This document shows positions 28,753 through 36,916 of a DNA stretch of 64,000 bases, one piece after another (within the stretch, counting starts at the first letter, position 1; the number at the start of each line of letters is the position of its first letter). Made by a program: the position numbers and the translations under genes. This DNA comes from Streptosporangium brasiliense (GTDB lineage Bacteria; Actinomycetota; Actinomycetes; Streptosporangiales; Streptosporangiaceae), in the NCBI RefSeq assembly GCF_030811595.1, contig NZ_JAUSRB010000002.1, positions 4,092,001-4,156,000 of the forward strand, in the 5' to 3' direction. Under the pieces are notes generated by a model, which saw only the letters and a program-made list of their open reading frames with translations, did no database searches and was not told where the DNA came from.

Positions 28753-30852
28753 ATGCACACCCTCAACATCGGCATTCTCGCCCATGTCGACGCGGGCAAG
28801 ACCAGTCTCACTGAGCGCCTGCTGTTCGACACCGGCGTCATCGACCGGCTCGGCAGCGTCGACGCCGGCAGCACCCAGACCGACACGGGCGACATCGAAC
28901 GGCGGCGCGGCATCACGATCCGCTCCGCGGTCGCCTCCTTCACCGTCGGGACCCTGCAGGTCAACCTGATCGACACCCCGGGGCACTCCGACTTCATCTC
29001 CGAGGTCGAGCGGGCGCTCGGAGTGCTCGACGGCGCCGTCCTGGTCCTGTCGGCGGTGGAGGGCGTCCAGGCGCAGACCCGCGTCCTGATGAAGACCCTG
29101 CGGCAGATGCGCCTGCCGACCCTGATCTTCGTCAACAAGATCGACCGCGCCGGGGCCCGCCACGAGGAGATCCTGGCCGACGTCCGGCGGAAGCTGACGC
29201 CGCGGATCGTCGCGATGAACCGGGTCCGGCAGGCCGGATCGCCGGCCGCGCACACCGTCCCGAACTCCCTGGACGGCCCGGACTTCTTGGACGGGCAGGG
29301 ATCTCCGGGCGGCCCGGATTCCCCGGGCGGCCCTGACTCCCCGGGCGGGCCGAATTTCCTGGACGGACCAGGATCTCTGGACGGCCTTGACTCCTCGGGC
29401 GGGCCGGACTTCCGCTCCCGGGTGGCGGAGATCCTCGCGGAGAACGACGACGCGCTGCTCGCCGACCTCGTCGCCGGCTCGCTCCCCACGGGTGACCGGC
29501 TCCTGGCGGGGATCCGCGGCCAGACCGCCGCCGGCCTGCTCCACCCGCTGTTCTTCGGCTCGGCGCTGACCGGCCAGGGCGTCGAGGCGCTCCTCGGCGG
29601 GATCTCGCGGCTGCTCCCGCCGGCCCCCGCCACCGGAGAGGACGGCCCTCGCGCCACCGTCTTCGCCGTCGAGCGCGGCGGCGCCGGGGAGAAGATCGCC
29701 TACCTGCGCATGCACTCCGGTGAGCTGCGCGCACGGCAGCGGGTCACCTGCTACCGGCGGGGAGCCGACGGCGGCGTCAGCGAGGACACCGAGCAGATCA
29801 CCGCGCTTCAGGTCATCGGGCCGGCCCGGGGGGAGGCCCGCCACCTGACGGCGGGGAACATCGCGAAGATCTGGGGCCTGTCCCGCATCCGGGTCGGGGA
29901 CCAGGTCGGCTCGGCCGACGGGCTCGGCGGGCGGACGCACTTCGCCCCGCCGAGCCTGGAGACCCTCGCCCGGCCGAAGCGGGCCGAGCACGCCGCACGG
30001 CTGCACGCCGCGCTGGTGAGCCTCGCCGACCAGGACCCGTTGATCCACACACGTGCCGTCCCGGGGGAGGGGACCTCGGTCCTGCTCTACGGCGAGGTGC
30101 AGAAGGACGTCATAGCCGAGACCCTCCTCAACGACTTCGGCGTCGAGGCGGTGTTCGAGCAGAGCCGTACGGTCTACGTCGAGCGCCCGGTGGGCGTCGG
30201 GGAGGCATGTGAGGAGATCGATCGGCACGGGCGCAACGAGTTCTTCGCGACCGTCGGGCTGCGGGTCGGACCCGGGAGCGGAGCGGGGATCACCTTCCGG
30301 CGGGAGGTCGAGCTCGGCTCGCTGCCGCGCCCCTTCCACCGGGCGATCGAGGACGCCGTACGGCAGACCCTTGAGCAGGGGATCTACGGCTGGGCGGTGA
30401 CCGACTGCGTCGTCACCCTGACCCGGACAGGCTACGCGGCCCCGATCAGCACGGCCGGTGACTTCCGCAACCTCACGCCGCTGGTCCTGATGCGTGCCCT
30501 GGACATCGCCGGGACCCGGGTCTACGAGCCGTGCCACGCCTTCGAGGTGGAGATCCCGTCGGACACGCTCAGCGCCGTCACCGCCGAGCTCGCCGCCTTC
30601 GGCGCGGACATCCGGGAGTCCTCCGGCGACACGGACACCTGGCTGCTCGGGGGCGACATCCCCGCGCGCCGGGTGCACGCGTTCGGGCGGCGCCTGCCCG
30701 GACTGACCCGTGGCGAAGGGGTCTGGTGGTCACGGCCGTCGGGGGACCGGCCGGTCGGCGGACCGGCCCCGGTGCGCGAGCGCTCGGACGGCAACCCGCT
30801 CAACCGCAGGGAGTATCTGCGCCACCTCGCACAGCGCGGCACGGCGGGGTGA
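28753..30852 (+). CDS. otrA: Tetracycline resistance ribosomal protection protein, Otr(A)/Tet(M)-like
   Basis: 699 residues of the EF-G-like translation GTPase family. G1 AHVDAGKT at 10-17, G2 RGIT, G3 DTPGHSDF near 77 and G4 NKID near 130; the C-terminal half has EF-G domains II-V. The N-terminus (MHTLNIGILAHVDAGKTSLT) is that of ribosomal protection proteins, not EF-G. These dislodge tetracyclines from the 30S A site using GTP. Residues about 160-217 are a low-complexity insert of PDSPGG/LDG units where relatives have a short loop; this explains a length greater than about 640-660. Function despite the insert is unverified. Confidence 0.88.
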   Translation: MHTLNIGILAHVDAGKTSLTERLLFDTGVIDRLGSVDAGSTQTDTGDIERRRGITIRSAVASFTVGTLQVNLIDTPGHSDFISEVERALGVLDGAVLVLSAVEGVQAQTRVLMKTLRQMRLPTLIFVNKIDRAGARHEEILADVRRKLTPRIVAMNRVRQAGSPAAHTVPNSLDGPDFLDGQGSPGGPDSPGGPDSPGGPNFLDGPGSLDGLDSSGGPDFRSRVAEILAENDDALLADLVAGSLPTGDRLLAGIRGQTAAGLLHPLFFGSALTGQGVEALLGGISRLLPPAPATGEDGPRATVFAVERGGAGEKIAYLRMHSGELRARQRVTCYRRGADGGVSEDTEQITALQVIGPARGEARHLTAGNIAKIWGLSRIRVGDQVGSADGLGGRTHFAPPSLETLARPKRAEHAARLHAALVSLADQDPLIHTRAVPGEGTSVLLYGEVQKDVIAETLLNDFGVEAVFEQSRTVYVERPVGVGEACEEIDRHGRNEFFATVGLRVGPGSGAGITFRREVELGSLPRPFHRAIEDAVRQTLEQGIYGWAVTDCVVTLTRTGYAAPISTAGDFRNLTPLVLMRALDIAGTRVYEPCHAFEVEIPSDTLSAVTAELAAFGADIRESSGDTDTWLLGGDIPARRVHAFGRRLPGLTRGEGVWWSRPSGDRPVGGPAPVRERSDGNPLNRREYLRHLAQRGTAG

Positions 30853-31010
30853 GGCCGCCGGCGCCTCCGGTGGGCCCTGCCGGATCCCGGCGGTCCGGCC
30901 GTGGCCGATGTGAGCACCGTCTCCCCGGGCCCCTCCCGCGCGCCGGTAGGGCTGGGGCGACCGCCACATGACCGCGGTCGTGGAGCTGCTCCGCGGTCGG
31001 CGCGGCTGAG

Positions 31011-31043
31011 GGCCCGGCCGCCGCCCGGGGCGGCGGCCGGGCC
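31011..31043. terminator. Bidirectional hairpin terminator
   Basis: Perfect 15-bp stem (31011-31025 with 31029-31043) and a 3-base loop, between the converging resistance gene and chitinase gene. Confidence 0.8.
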
Positions 31044-31052
31044 GGCCGGGGA

Positions 31053-33047
<1,995 letters not shown>

Positions 33048-33078
33048 GGGCGACCGCCTCTACGACCTGGAACCGGGG

Positions 33079-33107
33079 GATTAATTAACAGGAAACTTTA
33101 CTGTCAA
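33079..33107 (-). promoter_or_regulatory. Chitinase promoter overlapping a 23-bp near-palindrome
   Basis: Read on the minus strand, TTGACA (33107-33102) is followed after 17 bases by TTAATC (33084-33079), 32 bases before the ATG. The stretch 33085-33107 is a near-palindrome centred on AAACTTT, with nine of eleven base pairs matching. An operator inside the spacer is consistent with substrate-induced chitinase expression. Confidence 0.68.
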
Positions 33108-33150
33108 TTTGAGCTGAACGTAATCACGCGCCCCCGCGCCGTCAATGGTG

Positions 33151-33160
33151 CGAAATTTCG
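33151..33160. promoter_or_regulatory. Decamer palindrome CGAAATTTCG, copy 1
   Basis: Perfect 10-bp palindrome 104 bases upstream of the chitinase start and just past the stop of the HTH regulator gene. A second identical copy lies upstream of that regulator at 34227-34236. Confidence 0.5.
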
Positions 33161-33198
33161 GGGGGCCCAACCGCTCGGGGAGAGGTTTACGGCCAGCG

Positions 33199-34080
33199 CT
33201 AGGCGATGCCCAGCACCCCGTCGGCCACGTCGGAGGCGGCCATGTGGACGGTGTGATGGGCGGTGGGCACCAGGACACCGGTCCGGAAAGGCGTCTCGTC
33301 CGGTCCGGACCGGACGTAGGAATGGCATTCGGCCGGCAGGGCCAGGGGATCGAACCGCACCTGGAGCAGGAAATGCGCGACCGGCTGCCGGAAACCGTGG
33401 CCGTGGTCGACGCACGGCCGCGTCGGCCTGTCGACGCTCTCCCACTCGAAGACCCAGGTGTCACCGGCCCGGAGCACATGGTCGAAGAGCAGTTCGGCGA
33501 CCATCACCGCCCGCCGCTGGTGCCGCAGGACGGTGCCGACCCTGCAGTTCTCCAGAGCGTGGATCTCACACCCTTCGAGATCGGTGCCGGGATCGACGAA
33601 CGACCTGACCACATACCGGTCCATGCCGTCGCGCCGGGCCCTGACCAGGGTGCGGGTCCACACCGACGCGCACATCCGCGCCGCGTCGATCAGCACCTTC
33701 TGCTGCTGGGTGATGACGACGGCGTCCTGGTCGCGTGAGCCCGGCAGCGCGTCCAGCGGCTCGCCGAGCGCCCCGGAACGCCCGTCCAGCCCCGGCCCGC
33801 GGTCGAGGAGGCGGGTGAGCGAGCCGCCGGGCAGGCGAAGGATCTCCTCCAGGGCCGTGACGACCAGCATGGACTGCTCGCCGCCGGGGCGCCGGTGGCC
33901 CCGCTGCCAGTCGCTCAGGGTGGACAGCGCGACCGTCAGCCCGCGCTGGGCCAGGCGGGACCGGATGCGGTCGAGTGGCAGGCCGTTCTCCCGGATGCAG
34001 GCGCGCAGGGCCTGGTGGAACGGGCCCGAGTGGAGCAGGAGGCCGCGGTCGGCTGCCGGTTCGGGGAGGCGGCGAGGCAT
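33199..34080 (-). CDS. XRE-like helix-turn-helix transcriptional regulator
   Basis: 293 residues from ATG at 34080 with GAGGAG at a 7-base spacing. N-terminal HTH (about 20-80): RIRSRLAQRGLTVALSTLSDWQRGHRRP includes a Cro/XRE-like recognition helix, with a DWQRG motif. The larger C-terminal domain (about 110-293) is unrecognised; it has conserved Asp/His/Trp residues and CVDHGHGF. Both flanks carry the palindrome CGAAATTTCG, one by its own promoter and one upstream of the chitinase, so it may regulate itself and the chitinase. Ligand unknown. Confidence 0.75.
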   Translation of the reverse strand: MPRRLPEPAADRGLLLHSGPFHQALRACIRENGLPLDRIRSRLAQRGLTVALSTLSDWQRGHRRPGGEQSMLVVTALEEILRLPGGSLTRLLDRGPGLDGRSGALGEPLDALPGSRDQDAVVITQQQKVLIDAARMCASVWTRTLVRARRDGMDRYVVRSFVDPGTDLEGCEIHALENCRVGTVLRHQRRAVMVAELLFDHVLRAGDTWVFEWESVDRPTRPCVDHGHGFRQPVAHFLLQVRFDPLALPAECHSYVRSGPDETPFRTGVLVPTAHHTVHMAASDVADGVLGIA

Positions 34081-34208
34081 GAGGGCGCTCCTCGGCTGTC
34101 GAGGCGGGCGGCTGGGATCCCCCGCACCCCTCCCCCGCGAGGACGGCACGGGCCCGCCGCGCTCTGTGGGGAGCGAGCGTAGAACGTCTCGCGATCCCCG
34201 GAAAGGTC

Positions 34209-34236
34209 GCTACAGGTAGCAATTGCCGAAATTTCG
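34209..34236. promoter_or_regulatory. Two palindromes in the HTH-regulator promoter
   Basis: GCTAC/GTAGC with a 2-base spacer (34209-34220) and the decamer CGAAATTTCG (34227-34236) lie about 130-155 bases upstream of the regulator start. The decamer matches the one at 33151-33160. Confidence 0.5.
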
Positions 34237-34334
34237 TCGCCTGTGGCTTATGCCGAGCCGAAAACAGAATCAGCGCATGCCCGGCACCCCCACAAACATG
34301 CCCGGCCCCCACAAAGGAGATCTGATCACCGGCG

Positions 34335-34530
34335 GAGGGGCGGGGAGTCCGTCCCGGTCGGGGAGCCCCACCGGCTCGGGAGCCCGTCCCGGTCGGGGGC
34401 CCGGAACGGCGGGAGCCCATACCGGCCGGAGAGCCCGTCCCGATCAGGGAGCCCGGAACGGCGGGAGCCCACACCGGCCCGGGAGCCCATAGCGGGCGGG
34501 GAGCCCGGAACGGCTGGGACGGAGGTCTCG
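34335..34530. repeat. Degenerate tandem repeats with GGGAGCCC core
   Basis: GGGAGCCC or GGAGCCC recurs about every 18-30 bases, often with CGGAACGGC or CCCGTCCCGGTC between. Irregular period and divergence fit an old minisatellite; there are no spacers of constant length, so it is not a CRISPR array. Confidence 0.65.
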
Positions 34531-34563
34531 CCGTACGGCCTTGCGAGCGGCCTCGGGCGCATG

Positions 34564-34602
34564 ACGAGGAGCGGGGTCCCGATCGGGGACCCCGCTCCTC
34601 GT
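34564..34602 (-). terminator. lexA terminator, perfect 17-bp stem
   Basis: Arms 34564-34580 and 34586-34602 pair without mismatch around GATCG. The hairpin begins 12 bases after the lexA stop codon. Confidence 0.9.
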
Positions 34603-34613
34603 GGTGTGCCGTC

Positions 34614-35324
34614 TCAGAGCTTGCGCAGAACCGCCACGACCTTGCCCAGGACGGTGGCCTCGTCACCGGGGATCGGGTCGTAGTTGGTGTTGTGCGGGAC
34701 GAGCCAGACATGGCCGTCCTTGCGCTTGAAGGTCTTGACCGTGGCCTCGCCGTCGATCATCGCGGCGACCACGTCGCCGTTGTCGGCGACGGGCTGCTGG
34801 CGGACGACCACCCAGTCGCCGTTGGCGATGGCCGCGTCGATCATCGAGTCGCCGGTCACCTGGAGCAGGAAGAGCGTGCCCTCGCCGACGAGCTGCTTGG
34901 GGAGGGCGAAGACGTCCTCGATGCTCTCCTCGGCGAGGATGGGGCCACCGGCGGCGATCCGGCCGACGAGCGGCACGTAGGCCGCGGTCGGGCGGCTGAC
35001 CGGGGCCTCGTCGGTGCCGGAGTCGGGGTCCACCCACAGCACCGGCTCGCCGGGCAGGCGCACCTCCAGCGCGCGGGGGCGGTGCGGATCGCGGCGCAGG
35101 TAGCCCTTGCGCTGCAACGCCGTCAACTGGTGCGACACGCTGGAGGTGCTCGTGAGCTGCACCGCCTCGCCGATCTCCCGCATGGAGGGCGGGTAGCCGC
35201 GCTGCTGCACCGAGTCGCGGATCACCTCAAGGATCTTCCGCTGCCTGGGGGTGAGGCCGAGGGAGTCACGCCTGCGCACCGCCAGGTCGCTGACGGCCGA
35301 ACCGTTCTCGTCGTGCCCGTTCAT
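34614..35324 (-). CDS. lexA: LexA repressor
   Basis: 236 residues. N-terminal winged helix (about 22-90: [31 protein letters not shown]) and C-terminal S24 autoprotease. The cleavage site Ala-Gly lies in GRIAAGG, catalytic Ser in TGDSMI, and Lys in TVKTFKR. Represses SOS genes and self-cleaves with RecA filaments. Divergent from the LysM gene across 213 bases that carry a LexA box at 35397-35412. The lexA, LysM protein, nrdR order matches Mycobacterium (Rv2720-Rv2718c). Confidence 0.97.
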   Translation of the reverse strand: MNGHDENGSAVSDLAVRRRDSLGLTPRQRKILEVIRDSVQQRGYPPSMREIGEAVQLTSTSSVSHQLTALQRKGYLRRDPHRPRALEVRLPGEPVLWVDPDSGTDEAPVSRPTAAYVPLVGRIAAGGPILAEESIEDVFALPKQLVGEGTLFLLQVTGDSMIDAAIANGDWVVVRQQPVADNGDVVAAMIDGEATVKTFKRKDGHVWLVPHNTNYDPIPGDEATVLGKVVAVLRKL

Positions 35325-35396
35325 GCGGTCTCCTCGCCTCCCGGTCTGTATCTCTTACGTCGCACACAGCGACCGTACCCCCGTTGAAGATCGTAT

Positions 35397-35412
35397 TCAA
35401 ACAATTGTTCGA
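35397..35412. promoter_or_regulatory. LexA (SOS) box in the lexA/LysM intergenic region
   Basis: TCAAACAATTGTTCGA matches the actinobacterial LexA consensus TCGAAC-N4-GTTCGA with one substitution. It sits 73 bases in front of lexA and can control both divergent genes. Confidence 0.85.
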
Positions 35413-35465
35413 GTCGTTCTCGAAATCAGCGGTGGCGTGGTGTACAACATCGTACGGGAGTTCGA

Positions 35466-35481
35466 TCGACATCGTGTTCGA
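35466..35481. promoter_or_regulatory. Weaker LexA-like box nearer the LysM gene
   Basis: TCGACATCGTGTTCGA keeps 10 of 12 consensus positions, including a perfect GTTCGA half-site. It lies 57 bases before the LysM start. Confidence 0.45.
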
Positions 35482-35537
35482 TTCGCCGATCTTTCTTCGA
35501 CATGTGTTCGGCCAGGTCGAAGGGGTGGGGGGCCATC

Positions 35538-35927
35538 ATGAAGACGACCACGGCGAAGAGGGGGCCCGGGCGCGCGCCCGTCCGGCGTCCCGGGCCCGCG
35601 GGGAACATCCGATATCCTGATCCGCCCCTGCGGCTCACCCGGCGGGGGAGGATCGTGGTGGTGGCGGCGCTCACGCTGGTCACCTTGGGGGCGCTCTGGG
35701 TCGGCGCGCGCATCGACGCCGCCTCGGCCTTCGAGCGGAGAGGTCACGAGGGGCTGCCGTGGGTCGTGGTGCACGGGGGCGACACGCTGTGGGAGATCGC
35801 CGACGCGGTGACGCGGGACGGGGATCCCGCCCCGACGGTCCGCCAGATCATGGACCTCAACGGCCTGTCCGACTCGGTGATCCGGCCCGGGGCCCGGCTC
35901 TACCTGCCTGACGGCTCCGCTCCCTGA
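35538..35927 (+). CDS. LysM-domain membrane protein, probable SOS cell-division inhibitor (ChiZ/DivS-like position)
   Basis: 129 residues from ATG at 35538 with AGGGGTGGGG upstream. Basic N-terminus, one helix (about 38-58) and an outer LysM domain (about 75-125: VVVHGGDTLWEIADAV ... GARLYLP). LysM binds peptidoglycan. Genes in this position beside lexA (Rv2719c/ChiZ, Corynebacterium DivS) are SOS-induced and restrain division. The flanking LexA boxes support the same role here; sequence alone does not prove hydrolase activity. Confidence 0.88.
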   Translation: MKTTTAKRGPGRAPVRRPGPAGNIRYPDPPLRLTRRGRIVVVAALTLVTLGALWVGARIDAASAFERRGHEGLPWVVVHGGDTLWEIADAVTRDGDPAPTVRQIMDLNGLSDSVIRPGARLYLPDGSAP

Positions 35928-36215
35928 GGGGCGTGGCCGGCGGGCCCGGCCCACGTGTGAGGTGACGGACCGGGGACGGCGCCGCGGACGCGCGTGCGGG
36001 GGCGGCCGGGGTGGCCGGGGCCGGTGTGGAGACGGTCGGGTGCCTGGTGGAGGTGATCGGGGCCGCCGAGGGGGTAGCGGGGGGTCGCCGGAGGGTGGCG
36101 GGGGCCGATGGAGGGGTGACACGCCCGGCCCGTGCGGATGTGATGCGCTGATCAGCGACTTCGTCCGACAGGGCCGTTTCAACTTGCGTTCATGGTCCGA
36201 CACTTCTACCGTTGA

Positions 36216-36231
36216 CCACAACATCTAGTGG
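36216..36231. promoter_or_regulatory. NrdR box 1
   Basis: CCACAACATCTAGTGG fits the NrdR consensus (ACACWATATWTWGTGT-like) at the CAC and GTG ends and the central AT. Its partner lies exactly 31 bases downstream. Confidence 0.72.
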
Positions 36232-36246
36232 CTTAATCGGCGTGCT

Positions 36247-36262
36247 TCACCATAGATTGTGT
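36247..36262. promoter_or_regulatory. NrdR box 2
   Basis: TCACCATAGATTGTGT is the better match to the NrdR consensus. The 31-bp offset (15-bp gap, about three helical turns) is the standard pairing of NrdR boxes. Confidence 0.75.
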
Positions 36263-36370
36263 TTCCATTACCGCACCTCGACTATTCGGGGGGCGTGCGC
36301 GAGCGTCTCGTCAGACGCCCGGAAACGCACGAGAAGGTGGGCCACTCGCCGGCTCAAGGAGGCGACGCGC

Positions 36371-36832
36371 GTGCACTGTCCGTTCTGTCGCCATCCTGAC
36401 ACCCGGGTCATCGACAGCCGGTCCACCGAGGACGGCGGGGCCATCCGCCGCAGGCGCACGTGCCCGGAGTGCGGGCGCAGGTTCACCACGCAGGAGACGG
36501 TGCTGCTCATGGTCAGCAAGCGCAGCGGGGTGACCGAGCCGTTCTTCAGGGACAAGGTGATCGCCGGTGTCCGGCGGGCGTGTCAGGGACGCCCGGTCAG
36601 CGAAGACTCGCTGGCCCAGCTGGGCCAGCGGGTGGAGGAGAGCATCCGGGCGACGGGGGCGGCGGAGATCGCGGCCCACGAGGTGGGGCTGGCGATCCTG
36701 GGGCCCCTCCGCGACCTGGACGAGGTGGCCTACCTGCGGTTCGCCTCGGTCTACCGGAGCTTCGAGACCCTGGCCGATTTCGAGACCGAGATCAAGCAGT
36801 TGCGGGCGGAACGCTCCGCCAAGCAGGACTGA
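36371..36832 (+). CDS. nrdR: Ribonucleotide reductase repressor NrdR
   Basis: 153 residues from GTG at 36371 with AAGGAGG upstream. Zinc ribbon with Cys 3, 6, 31 and 34 (CPFC...CPEC), then an ATP-cone (about 45-140) beginning [11 protein letters not shown]. The start is fixed by the VHCPFC N-terminus shared by NrdR proteins. Senses dATP/ATP and represses ribonucleotide reductase genes by binding paired boxes, two of which lie upstream. Followed after 84 bases by nrdJ in the same direction, as in Streptomyces. Confidence 0.97.
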   Translation: MHCPFCRHPDTRVIDSRSTEDGGAIRRRRTCPECGRRFTTQETVLLMVSKRSGVTEPFFRDKVIAGVRRACQGRPVSEDSLAQLGQRVEESIRATGAAEIAAHEVGLAILGPLRDLDEVAYLRFASVYRSFETLADFETEIKQLRAERSAKQD

Positions 36833-36916
36833 TTCACACCCCGGGCGCCGGGGGACAGAGCGGCGCGTTGATTGGTCCGACTCGTGGGCTCCACGGAGCC
36901 CCGGAAGGGGGAAGTC

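Larger units (their letters stand above)
34081..34563. other. Non-coding region upstream of the HTH regulator
   Basis: About 480 bases. The left part holds the regulator promoter with GCTAC/GTAGC (34209-34220) and CGAAATTTCG (34227-34236). The right part (about 34335-34530) is a run of degenerate GGGAGCCC-based repeats. Frames through it are low-complexity and unsupported. Confidence 0.6.
35928..36370. other. Upstream region of the nrdR-nrdJ operon
   Basis: 443 bases. The first 200 are a very G-rich, low-complexity run with no gene. The last 170 hold the promoter and the two NrdR boxes. A frame extends nrdR upstream to 36212, but it lacks conservation and would start inside a box. Confidence 0.6.

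Noticed and set aside
34335-34530. CRISPR-like repeats
   Set aside because: Irregular spacing, divergent short units, no cas genes.
35928-36370. Cobalamin riboswitch before nrdR-nrdJ
   Set aside because: No B12-box-like conserved core; class II reductase is not expected to be shut off by B12.
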